Assembly: GCA_963663315.1 (NCBI GenBank)
Contig: OY760176.1
Location: forward strand, 2,170,001 to 2,234,000
Direction of reading: 5' to 3'
Origin: G963663315 sp963663315
GTDB taxonomy: Bacteria > Pseudomonadota > Gammaproteobacteria > Arenicellales > Poriferihabitantaceae
DNA: 64,000 bases
The notes under the pieces are model-generated. The model was not told where the DNA came from, did not search any database, and saw only the letters and a list, made by a program, of their open reading frames with translations. Positions 1 through 9,005 of this stretch are shown here, piece by piece (within the stretch, counting starts at the first letter, position 1; the number at the start of each line of letters is the position of its first letter). The translations under genes were made by a program, and so were the position numbers.

Positions 1-1
1 A

Positions 2-265
2 TTACTGGATATTACTGTTTTCCAGAAAATACGTGAAAGGGCAAAGACATGGTGGCCCGCACCCTTGATCTCAACACTGATCGCCAATGTTATTGACACT
101 TATACTTTTTTCGGTGTTGCCTTCCACCGGTCTGCCGATGAATTCATGGCAGTCAACTGGTTAGAGGTTGCCACCGTGGACCTGTGTTTCAAGATTGTCG
201 TATCCGTCGTGTTGTTTCTCCCCGCCTACGGCGTTTTACTCGACTATCTGAATAAACGGACCTGA
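2..265 (+). CDS. yhhQ: Queuosine precursor transporter, C-terminal part (5' end outside window)
   Basis: The reading frame is open from base 2 to a TGA at 263-265 and gives 87 residues. The sequence matches the C-terminal end of the YhhQ/VUT (DUF165) family of membrane proteins, which import queuosine precursors for tRNA modification. Visible are the conserved WWPAPLIST and ANVIDTYTFFGVAFH segments, followed by a final hydrophobic helix (about residues 60-80) and a basic tail LNKRT. The start lies upstream of the window. The next gene, nuoA, begins 148 bases downstream on the same strand. That gap holds no tRNA, and I see no convincing terminator or sigma70 promoter in it. Assignment rests on motif recognition of the last third of the family. 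Confidence 0.82.
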   Translation, partial: LLDITVFQKIRERAKTWWPAPLISTLIANVIDTYTFFGVAFHRSADEFMAVNWLEVATVDLCFKIVVSVVLFLPAYGVLLDYLNKRT

Positions 266-413
266 TCGGAAATTGGAACAAAGGGCATGGGCATAACCCT
301 GCGGGAATTTATGATTTGATTACATTATTCAATATATCCTGTCGATACTAGGTTATTTCAGGTTAAATGATTTAAAATAGCAGCTTTGTGCCAGTACAGG
401 TCTGATCAGGCCA

Positions 414-791
414 GTGAACCGACCAGAGGTTTATTTGTTAACCGAATATTTACCCATCCTGATATTTATCATCGTCAGCATCACCGTCGGTGTGATTGCC
501 ATTGCGGCAGGAAAAGTACTGGCCCCGAGCAAACCTGATGAACGAAAGAATTCGCCCTACGAGTGCGGATTCGAAGCGTTCGAAGATTCCAGGATGAAAT
601 TTGATGTCAGATATTATCTGGTTGCCATCCTGTTTATTATATTTGATCTTGAAATTGCGTTCCTGTTTCCGTGGGCAATTGTGCTCGATGAAATCGGCGT
701 GTTCGGATTCTGGGCGATGATGTTGTTTCTTGGAGTTCTGGTAGTCGGGTTCGTCTACGAATGGAAAAGAGGCGCGCTGGAATGGGAGTAA
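414..791 (+). CDS. nuoA: NADH-quinone oxidoreductase subunit A
   Basis: This is a 125-residue membrane subunit of proton-pumping complex I and the first gene of a complete nuo operon. Three transmembrane helices are visible (about 10-32, 65-88, 95-115). The family loop NSPYECGFEAFEDSRMKFD at about residues 43-61 carries the conserved Cys and the ND3-like acidic residues, and it is followed by the signature FDLEIAFLFPWA. The start is GTG at 414, preceded by an AGG at 408-410. No ATG lies near the expected N-terminus, so GTG is preferred. The gene is separated from nuoB by 5 bases, so translation is probably coupled. Confidence 0.95.
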   Translation: MNRPEVYLLTEYLPILIFIIVSITVGVIAIAAGKVLAPSKPDERKNSPYECGFEAFEDSRMKFDVRYYLVAILFIIFDLEIAFLFPWAIVLDEIGVFGFWAMMLFLGVLVVGFVYEWKRGALEWE

Positions 792-796
792 ATTAG

Positions 797-1294
797 ATGG
801 CCCTCGAAGGTACCTTGCAGGAAGGATTTGCGACAGCCAGACTGGACGAATTGATTAACTGGGCACGAACCGGTTCGTTGTGGCCGATGACTTTTGGCCT
901 CGCCTGTTGTGCGGTCGAAATGATGCAGGCGGGGGCTGCCCGCTACGACCTTGACCGTTTCGGTATTATATTCAGACCGAGCCCGAGACAATCTGATGTG
1001 ATGATCGTGGCGGGCACATTGACCAACAAGATGGCGCCCGCACTGCGCAAGGTATACGACCAGATGGCCGAGCCGCGGTGGGTCATCTCGATGGGGTCTT
1101 GCGCCAATGGCGGTGGTTATTACCATTATTCCTATTCCGTGGTTCGAGGCTGCGACCGTATCGTGCCTGTGGATGTGTATGTCCCCGGTTGCCCGCCTAC
1201 CGCCGAAGCATTGATTTACGGTATCCTGCAGTTACAGAAAAAGATCAGGAAAACCAACACCATTGCACGCCCCGCAGTGGTATCAGTGACCTGA
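797..1294 (+). CDS. nuoB: NADH-quinone oxidoreductase subunit B (cluster N2)
   Basis: This 165-residue peripheral-arm subunit holds the terminal [4Fe-4S] cluster N2, which passes electrons to ubiquinone. The N2 ligands are all visible: tandem C37-C38 in LACCAVEMM, C102 in MGSCANGGG, and C132 in VPGCPPTAEAL. Length and motifs are typical of the family. It starts with ATG 5 bases after nuoA and is followed by a 64-base gap before nuoC. That gap is longer than others in this operon and shows no obvious regulatory signal. Confidence 0.97.
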   Translation: MALEGTLQEGFATARLDELINWARTGSLWPMTFGLACCAVEMMQAGAARYDLDRFGIIFRPSPRQSDVMIVAGTLTNKMAPALRKVYDQMAEPRWVISMGSCANGGGYYHYSYSVVRGCDRIVPVDVYVPGCPPTAEALIYGILQLQKKIRKTNTIARPAVVSVT

Positions 1295-1358
1295 TTATCA
1301 AGAGCCGCCTGCCAATGAGTCAAATTGCCGGAATCAGTTCGCCGGGAATAGTTTAAAC

Positions 1359-1979
1359 ATGATGAGCCTGTCCGCTTTATCCGAGTACCTGACCGGATTG
1401 TTCGGTGAGGATCTGGTCGCCAGCGAAATCCGCCTGCGCGAACTGACCTGTGAAATCCGGTGTCAGGCGATTACCGACGTCTGCCGACGCTTGAAAGATG
1501 ACCCGGAAACCCGGTTCGACCAGTTGATTGACCTTTGCGGCATGGATTATTCGACCTATGGCAAGGAAGGCGGCGACCCCTGGCCGGGAACTCGTTATGC
1601 AGTGGTTTATCATTTGATGTCACTTGACAACAACCAGCGTATTCGACTGCGCTGCAACCTGGATGACCAGCAACCGGTTATTGACTCGGTGATTGATATC
1701 TGGAGTGCGGCAAACTGGTACGAACGCGAAGCCTTTGACCTGTATGGGATTATTTTCAAAGGGCACCCCGACCTGCGCCGCCTGTTGACTGATTACGGCT
1801 TTATCGGCCATCCGTTCCGCAAGGATTTCCCGCTGTCAGGTCACGTGGAAATGCGTTTCGATGAAGAACAGGGACGGGTCATCTACCAGCCTGTCACTGT
1901 CGAGGATCGTATCCTCGTACCACGGACCATTCGCAAGGATTCATTCGCTGAATCTGACCAGGGTGAGGCGCCGGACTGA
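1359..1979 (+). CDS. nuoC: NADH-quinone oxidoreductase subunit C
   Basis: This is the 206-residue 30-kDa hydrophilic subunit of complex I. The family signature is present as YEREAFDLYGIIFKGHPDLR around residues 121-140, followed by RLLTDYGFIGHPFRKDFPLSG. The gene stands alone instead of being fused to nuoD as in E. coli, the arrangement found in most non-enteric proteobacteria. Its TGA stop shares its last base with the nuoD ATG, which suggests coupled translation. The start is ATG ATG at 1359; the second ATG at 1362 is equally possible. Confidence 0.96.
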   Translation: MMSLSALSEYLTGLFGEDLVASEIRLRELTCEIRCQAITDVCRRLKDDPETRFDQLIDLCGMDYSTYGKEGGDPWPGTRYAVVYHLMSLDNNQRIRLRCNLDDQQPVIDSVIDIWSAANWYEREAFDLYGIIFKGHPDLRRLLTDYGFIGHPFRKDFPLSGHVEMRFDEEQGRVIYQPVTVEDRILVPRTIRKDSFAESDQGEAPD

Positions 1980-3232
1980 TGGCGGAGATCCGAAATTATA
2001 CGATGAATTTCGGGCCGCAACATCCCGCGGCGCATGGCGTGCTCAGAATCATCATGGAAATGGATGGTGAAGTGATTGAACGCTGCGACCCGCATATCGG
2101 CTTGCTGCATCGGGGCACGGAAAAACTGGCAGAGACCAAACCCTACAACCAGAACATCGGTTACATGGATCGCCTTGATTATGTCTCGATGATGTGTAAC
2201 GAGCATGCCTATGTCATGGCAATCGAGAAAATGATCGGCATCCATATCCCGATCCGCGCACAATATATCAGGGTGCTGTTCGATGAGATCACCCGCATCC
2301 TGAATCATTGCCTGTGGCTGGGCGCCCACGCGCTGGATGTCGGTGCGATGACCGTGTTCCTGTACTGTTTTCGCGAAAGGGAAGACCTGATGGATTGTTA
2401 CGAGGCGGTATCGGGTGCGCGGATGCATGCCACTTACTATCGACCTGGTGGAGTTTATCGGGATTTACCCGACCAGATGCCAAAATACGCCCCTACCGAA
2501 CGGCATTCTGAAGCCGAGACCCAGGTACGCAACGAGGACCGCGAAGGCTCACTGCTTGATTTCATCGAAGCCTTTACCCGGAAGTTTCCAGCCTGTGTAG
2601 ACGAATATGAAACCCTGTTGAGCGATAACCGCATCTGGAAACAGAGGACTGTGGACATCGGAATCGTTGACCCTGAACGGGCAAAGGCACTGGGCTTTAC
2701 CGGCGCGATGCTGAGAGGCTCGGGAGTGGAATGGGACTTACGTAAGAAACAGCCCTATGAAGTTTATGACAGAATGGATTTTGATATTCCGGTGGGCGCC
2801 AATGGTGACTGTTATGATCGCTATCTGGTGCGGGTCGAGGAAATGCGTCAGTCCAATCGCATCATCAAACAATGTATTGACTGGTTGCGTATTCATCCGG
2901 GGCCGGTCATTCTCGACGATCACAAGCTGACCCCGCCTTCGCGGGAAAGCATGAAGAGCGACATGGAATCCCTGATTCATCATTTCAAGTTATTCACCGA
3001 GGGTTATTGCGTACCTGCCGGAGAAGCATACGCGGCTATCGAACATCCGAAGGGTGAATTCGGTATTTATCTGGTTTCGGATGGCGCCAACAAGCCCTAC
3101 CGGATAAAAATCCGTGCACCCGGGTTCGCCCACCTTGCTGCCTTGCATGAAATGTCCAATGGTCACATGCTGGCGGACATGGTCGCGATCATTGGCTCCC
3201 AGGATATCGTGTTCGGAGAGATAGACAGGTAA
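1979..3232 (+). CDS. nuoD: NADH-quinone oxidoreductase subunit D
   Basis: This 417-residue 49-kDa subunit forms the quinone-binding pocket with NuoB. The N-terminal motif NFGPQHPAAHGVLRIIMEMDG carries the conserved quinone-site His. PHIGLLHRGTEKLAE follows, and the C-terminal IIGSQDIVFGEIDR is the usual family end. Length is typical. The ATG overlaps the nuoC stop by one base. The next gene, nuoE, begins 3 bases downstream. Confidence 0.97.
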   Translation: MAEIRNYTMNFGPQHPAAHGVLRIIMEMDGEVIERCDPHIGLLHRGTEKLAETKPYNQNIGYMDRLDYVSMMCNEHAYVMAIEKMIGIHIPIRAQYIRVLFDEITRILNHCLWLGAHALDVGAMTVFLYCFREREDLMDCYEAVSGARMHATYYRPGGVYRDLPDQMPKYAPTERHSEAETQVRNEDREGSLLDFIEAFTRKFPACVDEYETLLSDNRIWKQRTVDIGIVDPERAKALGFTGAMLRGSGVEWDLRKKQPYEVYDRMDFDIPVGANGDCYDRYLVRVEEMRQSNRIIKQCIDWLRIHPGPVILDDHKLTPPSRESMKSDMESLIHHFKLFTEGYCVPAGEAYAAIEHPKGEFGIYLVSDGANKPYRIKIRAPGFAHLAALHEMSNGHMLADMVAIIGSQDIVFGEIDR

Positions 3233-3235
3233 GCC

Positions 3236-3733
3236 ATGGCATCAGATTGTACAAACAACTCCCTGCTTTGCGATGCATCGCTCCAACAGATCAACCATGA
3301 ACTGAGTAAATATCCGGCGGACCGCCGCCAGTCTGCGCTCATGGCAGCCCTTCGAATCGCCCAGGACGAGCATGGCTGGCTGAGCGGGGAGCTGATTGAA
3401 TTCGTTGCCGGTGTCATCGGGGCGCCGCCGATCAAGGCTTATGAGGTCGCGACTTTCTATTCAATGTATGACCTGAGCCCGACAGGCAGACATAAAGTGT
3501 GCCTGTGTACAAATATTTCCTGCATGTTACGCGGCTCGGATGAAATTGTCTCTCACCTGCAGCAAAAACTCGGAATCAAATTTGGCGAAACCACTGCGGA
3601 TGGTCAGTTCACCTTAAAGGAAGTGGAATGTCTGGCGGCCTGTGCCGGGGCGCCGATGATGCAGATAGGTCATGATTACTACGAAGATCTGACCCCTGAC
3701 AAGGTCGACCGGATTCTTGAGGCGCTGAGATGA
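3236..3733 (+). CDS. nuoE: NADH-quinone oxidoreductase subunit E ([2Fe-2S] N1a)
   Basis: This is the 165-residue 24-kDa subunit of the NADH dehydrogenase module, with a thioredoxin-like fold that binds a [2Fe-2S] cluster. The ligands are visible as C91 and C96 in CTNISC and C132 and C136 in CLAAC. The segment GVIGAPPIKAYEVATFYSMY is the family signature. The stop overlaps the nuoF start (ATGA, 3730-3733), so the two module partners are translationally coupled. Confidence 0.96.
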   Translation: MASDCTNNSLLCDASLQQINHELSKYPADRRQSALMAALRIAQDEHGWLSGELIEFVAGVIGAPPIKAYEVATFYSMYDLSPTGRHKVCLCTNISCMLRGSDEIVSHLQQKLGIKFGETTADGQFTLKEVECLAACAGAPMMQIGHDYYEDLTPDKVDRILEALR

Positions 3734-5034
3734 ACATGCCATTGGTTGCCGACCGGTTCAGTTCTTTGCGCATGGCGTGCAATGTAAGCCTGCCCGACCC
3801 TTCTATCGAAAAACCATGGACGCTGCAAAGCTACCGTGCGAACGGTGGTTATCTGGCATTGGAAAAAGTACTTTCAGGCCAGATACCGCATACCGGGATT
3901 ATCGATACCATCAAGCAATCGAACATTCGGGGTCGAGGCGGCGCCGGATTTCCAGTGGGTGTGAAATGGAGTTTCATGCCGAGGAGCTCGGCTGACCAGA
4001 AATATGTAGTCTGTAATTCTGACGAAGGCGAACCCGGCACCTGCAAGGACCGGGATATCATGCGACTGAACCCGCATGCCCTGATTGAGGGAATAACCAT
4101 TGGCGGTTATGTAATGGGCGCCACGGTGGGATACAACTATATACGTGGCGAGTTTTGGGAACCCTACGAAGTCATGGAGGAGGCGATTAAAGAGGCTTAT
4201 CAGGCCGGCTTGCTGGGTCACAACCTGTTCGGCTCGGGCTTCGATTTTGATCTGTACAATCATCTTGGCGCAGGCGCCTATATCTGCGGCGAGGAAACCG
4301 CATTGCTCAACTCACTGGAAGGCAAAAAGGGTGAGCCACGCTTCAAGCCCCCGTTCCCCGCTGCATTTGGTTTATACGGCAAGCCGACCACGATAAACAA
4401 TACCGAATCCTTTTCCTCTGTGCCAGCAATCCTGAGAGCCGATGGCAACTGGATGGATGGCGCCTGGTTCAGGCAACTGGGCGTTGAAAATTCCGGAGGG
4501 GTGAAGGTGTTTTCGGTGACGGGTCATGTGGAACGACCCGGAAATTATGAGATCAGGATGGGCACGCCTTTTCGTGAATTGCTTGAAATGGCGGGCGGGG
4601 TATGGAAGGGCCGCAAACTGAAGGCAGTGATCCCCGGCGGGTCGTCGGTACCGGTGATGCCTGCAGAAAATATCATGAAAGCAAACATGGATTACGATTC
4701 ACTGCAAAAATGCGGATCCGCGGTAGGCGCAGGCTCCGTGATTATTATGGATGAAACCACCGACATGGTGAAAATTCTTGAGCGCATTGCATATTTTTAC
4801 TACGAAGAATCCTGCGGTCAGTGCACGCCGTGCCGGGAAGGCACAGGATGGTTGTATCGCATTTTAAAACGAATCGGTGCGGGTCATGGCAGGGCTGAGG
4901 ATCTGGATATCCTGCTTGATGTCGCCAACCGGATAGAAGGCCGCACCATCTGTGCATTGGGTGATGCGGCGGCCTGGCCTGTGCAAAGTTTTCTGAAGCA
5001 TTTTCGCCACGAGTTCGAAGCAAAGATCAGGTAA
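3730..5034 (+). CDS. nuoF: NADH-quinone oxidoreductase subunit F (FMN and NADH site)
   Basis: This 434-residue subunit binds NADH, FMN and the [4Fe-4S] cluster N3. The FMN/NADH site is shown by RGRGGAGFPVGVKW, followed by NSDEGEPGTCKDRDI and the glycine-rich GAGAYICGEETALLNS. N3 ligands appear in ESCGQCTPCREGT near residue 360 with a later Cys in RTICALGDAAAWP. ATG 3730 overlaps the nuoE stop. A downstream ATG at 3736 is an alternative start that would change only two residues. Confidence 0.97.
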   Translation: MNMPLVADRFSSLRMACNVSLPDPSIEKPWTLQSYRANGGYLALEKVLSGQIPHTGIIDTIKQSNIRGRGGAGFPVGVKWSFMPRSSADQKYVVCNSDEGEPGTCKDRDIMRLNPHALIEGITIGGYVMGATVGYNYIRGEFWEPYEVMEEAIKEAYQAGLLGHNLFGSGFDFDLYNHLGAGAYICGEETALLNSLEGKKGEPRFKPPFPAAFGLYGKPTTINNTESFSSVPAILRADGNWMDGAWFRQLGVENSGGVKVFSVTGHVERPGNYEIRMGTPFRELLEMAGGVWKGRKLKAVIPGGSSVPVMPAENIMKANMDYDSLQKCGSAVGAGSVIIMDETTDMVKILERIAYFYYEESCGQCTPCREGTGWLYRILKRIGAGHGRAEDLDILLDVANRIEGRTICALGDAAAWPVQSFLKHFRHEFEAKIR

Positions 5035-5046
5035 CGGCAAGCGATC

Positions 5047-7413
5047 ATGAGTACCATAAAAATAGAAGTTGACGGCAAGGAACTCGAAGCCCAGGCAGGG
5101 GAGATGCTGATTCGTGTCACCGACCGCAATGATATTTATATTCCCCGATTCTGTTACCACGACAAACTGTCGGTCGCAGCAAATTGTCGAATGTGTCTGG
5201 TGGAAGTAGAAAGGGCGCCAAAGCCGATGCCGGCCTGCGCGACTCCGGTTAACGCTGGCATGAAGGTCTTTACCCGATCAGAACTTGCCCGCGAAGCCCA
5301 GAAGGACACCATGGAGTTCCTGTTGATCAATCATCCACTGGATTGCCCGGTTTGTGATCAGGGTGGAGAATGCCCCTTACAGGACCAGGCGATGGGGTAT
5401 GGCAATGACGATTCGCGTTTCATGGAAGCCAAAAGGGTAGTTCCGAATTACGACATCGGACCTCTGGTCGCCACTGAAATGACACGCTGTATTCACTGTA
5501 CACGCTGTGTACGCTTCGGAGAAGAAATCGCCGGGGTGGTTGAATTGGGCATGCCGGGTCGAGGTGAGCATGTAAAAATCAGCACCTTCCTGAGTCGCCC
5601 GGTTGATTCTGAAATTTCGGGCAATATTATTGATCTGTGTCCTGTTGGAGCGCTCACATCCAAACCCTATCGATTCGCAGCGCGCCCATGGGAACTGGAA
5701 AACCATTCGGCTATCAGTCCACACGATTGTCTCGGAACCAATATCAATATTCAAACACTTCGGGGCCAGGTTGAAAGGGTCCTGCCGATCGAAAACCCCG
5801 AGGTCAACGAATCCTGGCTGGCAGACCGGGATCGCTTTTCTTATGAGGCGGTCAACAGCGAGCAGCGCCTGAGCGAACCGATGATCAGGGAAAACGGCAG
5901 TTGGCGGACAACCGACTGGAAAACCGCCCTGACCTTTGCCGCCGAGGGACTGCGGACCATTATCAATGCCGGGTCGGCCAATAACATCGGAGGAATTGCA
6001 GGTACCACATCGACATTGGAAGAGTTTTACCTGTTGCAGAAGTTGCTGAGGGGGTTGGGCAGTGAAAATGTTGACCACCGGTTGCAACAGTGTGATTTCA
6101 GGGACGATGATATCAGTCCGGCTTTCCCTGCATCGGAAGCAGCGGTCAGCGACTATGACAAACAAAGGGCCATATTGCTGATCGGTTCCAATATTCGCAA
6201 GGAACAGCCCTTGCTTTCCCTGAAAATCCGACAGGGATGGAAAAATGGCATAACCCGGGTCAGCGCTATCAATCCTGTGGATTATGATTTGAATTTTGGT
6301 TTGGTTGAATCCAGTTCCTGTGTCGGCAGGGCGATGATATCCCGGGTTGCAGGACTTGCAATGAGCATTGCCACAATCAAATCGGTTGACCTGCCCGAAG
6401 AAATCCGGGCGCTTGCTCTGGAAAATTCTGGCATGCAGCGTTCAGCACAGAACCTGGTTGATGCGGGTGGCGACGGACTGATCATTCTGGGGGCACTGGC
6501 CCAGCAGCATCCGGACGCCAGTGTGATCAAGGCCATCGCAAACTGGATTGCTGATACAGCAGACTGCAAACTGGCAATCCTGGCTCCAGCCAACAGTGTG
6601 GCCGGGCATATTGCACATTGTCTGCCGCATGGGAATGGCAAAAATCTCCATGACATGCTGGCTGGAGGACTACAGGGATTTGTACTGCTCGGCTGTGAAC
6701 CGGAACTCGACAGTATCGACGGAAAAACAGCGGTATCAGCGATGAACAAGGCGCGCTTCGTGGTTCAAATGAGCGCATTTCAAAGTGAATCCGTCAAAAT
6801 ATACGCAGATGTGCTGTTACCGGTCGCCGCCTTTACCGAGTCTGCCGGCACTTTTATCAACTGCGAAGGTCGGGTTCAAAAAGCCGAAATCGCAGCCAAC
6901 CCCGCGGGTCAGGCCCGGCCTGCCTGGAAGGTACTGCGTGTGCTGGGAAATTTCATGCACTGTGATGGATTCGAATTCATCACACTCGACGATGTGATGA
7001 CAGAAATCAGATCGTCGATCAGGATTGACGATATACGGCCGAACGCGCGTTCAAGTCAGTGCAGAGTCAGTCCGTTGTTGTCTGCCACCGATGCAGACGG
7101 ACTGCTGCGAATCGTAGATATGCCAATGTATCGCGGTGATGTCACATTGCGTAATACAGACGCACTCCTGCGCACCGCAGATAATCCCGCACCGGCAGCA
7201 TCGATCAATCCCGCCACTGCACAAAAACTGGATTTGGACGAAGGTGACGAAGTGGTTGTACAGGCGCTCGAAAAAAATGGATCGGGCCAGGCCCGATTAC
7301 CGCTCAGATTGAACCATCGCATGGTAGATGATTGTGTCCATGTTCCTGCGGGGTTTCACGAAACGGCGAACCTGGGAGGCCATGCCATGGTCAACATAAT
7401 GAAGGTACATTAA
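5047..7413 (+). CDS. nuoG: NADH-quinone oxidoreductase subunit G
   Basis: This 788-residue subunit belongs to the electron-input arm. The N-terminus is a [2Fe-2S] ferredoxin domain (FCYHD, NCRMCLVEV, CATP). Next come the His-Cys3 cluster motif (HPLDCPVCDQGGECPL) and a [4Fe-4S] motif (CIHCTRCVRFGEE), then a molybdopterin-oxidoreductase-like domain that no longer binds molybdenum. The extra CxxCxxxC motif for cluster N7, present in E. coli and Thermus NuoG, is absent. The equivalent stretch (HDCLGTNINIQT, about residue 225) has one Cys. Length fits the shorter, mitochondria-like NuoG class. Confidence 0.95.
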   Translation: MSTIKIEVDGKELEAQAGEMLIRVTDRNDIYIPRFCYHDKLSVAANCRMCLVEVERAPKPMPACATPVNAGMKVFTRSELAREAQKDTMEFLLINHPLDCPVCDQGGECPLQDQAMGYGNDDSRFMEAKRVVPNYDIGPLVATEMTRCIHCTRCVRFGEEIAGVVELGMPGRGEHVKISTFLSRPVDSEISGNIIDLCPVGALTSKPYRFAARPWELENHSAISPHDCLGTNINIQTLRGQVERVLPIENPEVNESWLADRDRFSYEAVNSEQRLSEPMIRENGSWRTTDWKTALTFAAEGLRTIINAGSANNIGGIAGTTSTLEEFYLLQKLLRGLGSENVDHRLQQCDFRDDDISPAFPASEAAVSDYDKQRAILLIGSNIRKEQPLLSLKIRQGWKNGITRVSAINPVDYDLNFGLVESSSCVGRAMISRVAGLAMSIATIKSVDLPEEIRALALENSGMQRSAQNLVDAGGDGLIILGALAQQHPDASVIKAIANWIADTADCKLAILAPANSVAGHIAHCLPHGNGKNLHDMLAGGLQGFVLLGCEPELDSIDGKTAVSAMNKARFVVQMSAFQSESVKIYADVLLPVAAFTESAGTFINCEGRVQKAEIAANPAGQARPAWKVLRVLGNFMHCDGFEFITLDDVMTEIRSSIRIDDIRPNARSSQCRVSPLLSATDADGLLRIVDMPMYRGDVTLRNTDALLRTADNPAPAASINPATAQKLDLDEGDEVVVQALEKNGSGQARLPLRLNHRMVDDCVHVPAGFHETANLGGHAMVNIMKVH

Positions 7414-7427
7414 GGTGGCAAAGCCTG

Positions 7428-8474
7428 ATGTATGATTTCTATTTCTCGATGACAGGCTGGCTGCCGGACAGCTTGCAGTATTTTGTCTGGATCATGCTGA
7501 AGATCATCACCATCATACTGCCGCTGATGGTATGCGTGGCCTGGTTTACTTTTGCAGAACGCAAGGCGATCGGGTACATGCAGACTCGGGTCGGGCCAAA
7601 CCGGGTCGGAATCAAGGGCTGGGGACAACCGATTGCGGATTCCGTCAAACTGATGTTCAAGGAGATCATCATACCGACGAAATCGAACCGGTACCTGTTC
7701 CTGATCGCCCCTGTTCTTTCCCTGACGCCCGCACTTGCGGCCTGGGCCGTAATCCCGTTCACCGACTCGCTGGTACTGGCCGACATTGATGCCAGCCTGT
7801 TATATGTACTCGCCCTGACTTCGATGGGGGTCTATGGCGTGATTGTCGCTGGCTGGGCATCGAATTCCAAATACGCTTTTCTGGGTGCAATGCGCTCTGC
7901 CGCGCAGATCGTTGCCTACGAAATTGCCATGGGGTTTGCCCTGGTAGGGGTGCTGATGGTTGCAGGCAGCCTGAATTTAAGAGAAATCGTGGTTCATCAA
8001 TCCGGCGGCTTCTGGCAGTGGTACTGGCTACCCCTGCTGCCGCTGTTCGTAGTGTATTTCATTTCCGGTGTGGCAGAAACCAATCGGGCGCCGTTTGATG
8101 TGGCAGAAGGCGAATCGGAAATTGTCGCCGGATTCCATGTGGAATACTCCGGCATGGCTTTTGCGGTGTTTTTCCTGGCGGAATATGCCAACATAATTCT
8201 GATTGCCGCACTCACTGTATTGCTGTTTCTGGGAGGATGGCTGCCGCCGATTGAGGTGGCGCCCTTCACCTGGATTCCGGGTCTGTTCTGGTTTGGATTG
8301 AAAACTTCCGCAGTAGCATTCATGTTTTTGTGGCTTCGTGCAACCTTTCCTCGTTATCGCTACGATCAGATCATGCGTCTTGGCTGGAAAGTTCTGATAC
8401 CGGTAACCCTGGTATGGATTGTTGTGATCGGTCTGGGGAAGTTTTATACGCCGTTCAGGTCTGTTTTTGAATAA
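7428..8474 (+). CDS. nuoH: NADH-quinone oxidoreductase subunit H
   Basis: This 348-residue membrane subunit joins the peripheral arm to the membrane arm and forms part of the quinone channel. Visible signatures are ERKAIGYMQTRVGPNRVG in the first cytoplasmic loop, ETNRAPFDVAEGESEIVAG in the third loop, and the C-terminal LRATFPRYRYDQIMRLGWK. About eight hydrophobic helices can be traced. I place the start at ATG 7428, because AAGGTGG at 7412-7418 is a well-spaced Shine-Dalgarno. The frame stays open upstream into the nuoG end, but that extension has no family similarity. Confidence 0.95.
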   Translation: MYDFYFSMTGWLPDSLQYFVWIMLKIITIILPLMVCVAWFTFAERKAIGYMQTRVGPNRVGIKGWGQPIADSVKLMFKEIIIPTKSNRYLFLIAPVLSLTPALAAWAVIPFTDSLVLADIDASLLYVLALTSMGVYGVIVAGWASNSKYAFLGAMRSAAQIVAYEIAMGFALVGVLMVAGSLNLREIVVHQSGGFWQWYWLPLLPLFVVYFISGVAETNRAPFDVAEGESEIVAGFHVEYSGMAFAVFFLAEYANIILIAALTVLLFLGGWLPPIEVAPFTWIPGLFWFGLKTSAVAFMFLWLRATFPRYRYDQIMRLGWKVLIPVTLVWIVVIGLGKFYTPFRSVFE

Positions 8475-8505
8475 CGGCACGACAACATAATTACAGGTAT
8501 ACAAC

Positions 8506-8997
8506 ATGAGACTGGACTTTAAACAACTATATAAAACCTTTTCCCTGCAAGAACTGAGAAAAGGATTAGGTGTGACCGGTCGTCAGTTATTCCGCAAGAA
8601 AACGACGATCATGTATCCGGAAGAAAAAACACCGAAATCACCGCGGTTTCGAGGCCTTCATGCGCTGCGACGCTACCCTAATGGTGAGGAACGCTGCATT
8701 GCATGCAAACTGTGTGAAGCAGTGTGCCCGGCAGTGGCCATTACCATTGATTCCGAAGAACGTGAAGATGGTACCCGTCGTACCACTCTTTTTGAAATTG
8801 ACTTGTTCAAGTGCGTTTACTGCGGGTTTTGCGAAGAAGCCTGCCCGGTGGATTCGATCGTGATGACCGATATTCTTGAATTCCACATGGAAGAGAACGC
8901 AGAGCGCATAATCGACAAGCAGGGCCTGCTGGAAATAGGTGACAGGTACGAAGCCGAGATCGCCGCCGCACGCAAACAGGATTCAGCATACAGATAA
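8506..8997 (+). CDS. nuoI: NADH-quinone oxidoreductase subunit I (2x[4Fe-4S])
   Basis: This is a 163-residue TYKY-type ferredoxin subunit of complex I. Two complete eight-iron motifs are visible: CIACKLCEAVCPAVAI near residue 65 and CVYCGFCEEACPVDSI near residue 105. They correspond to clusters N6a and N6b, which relay electrons towards N2. The amphipathic N-terminus is typical. ATG 8506 follows a 31-base gap after nuoH. nuoJ begins 8 bases downstream. Confidence 0.97.
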   Translation: MRLDFKQLYKTFSLQELRKGLGVTGRQLFRKKTTIMYPEEKTPKSPRFRGLHALRRYPNGEERCIACKLCEAVCPAVAITIDSEEREDGTRRTTLFEIDLFKCVYCGFCEEACPVDSIVMTDILEFHMEENAERIIDKQGLLEIGDRYEAEIAAARKQDSAYR

Positions 8998-9005
8998 ATC
9001 GAGCG

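Noticed and set aside
266..413. Possible tRNA or promoter in the gap before nuoA
   Set aside because: No cloverleaf could be formed, and TTGATT at 316-321 has no -10 at suitable spacing.
755..1126. Minus-strand open frame of 123 codons opposite nuoB
   Set aside because: Antisense to a conserved nuo gene, no family similarity, and composition typical of a codon shadow.
5377..6165. Minus-strand open frame of 262 codons opposite nuoG
   Set aside because: No recognisable motif; it mirrors the coding strand of NuoG, whose domain order is intact.
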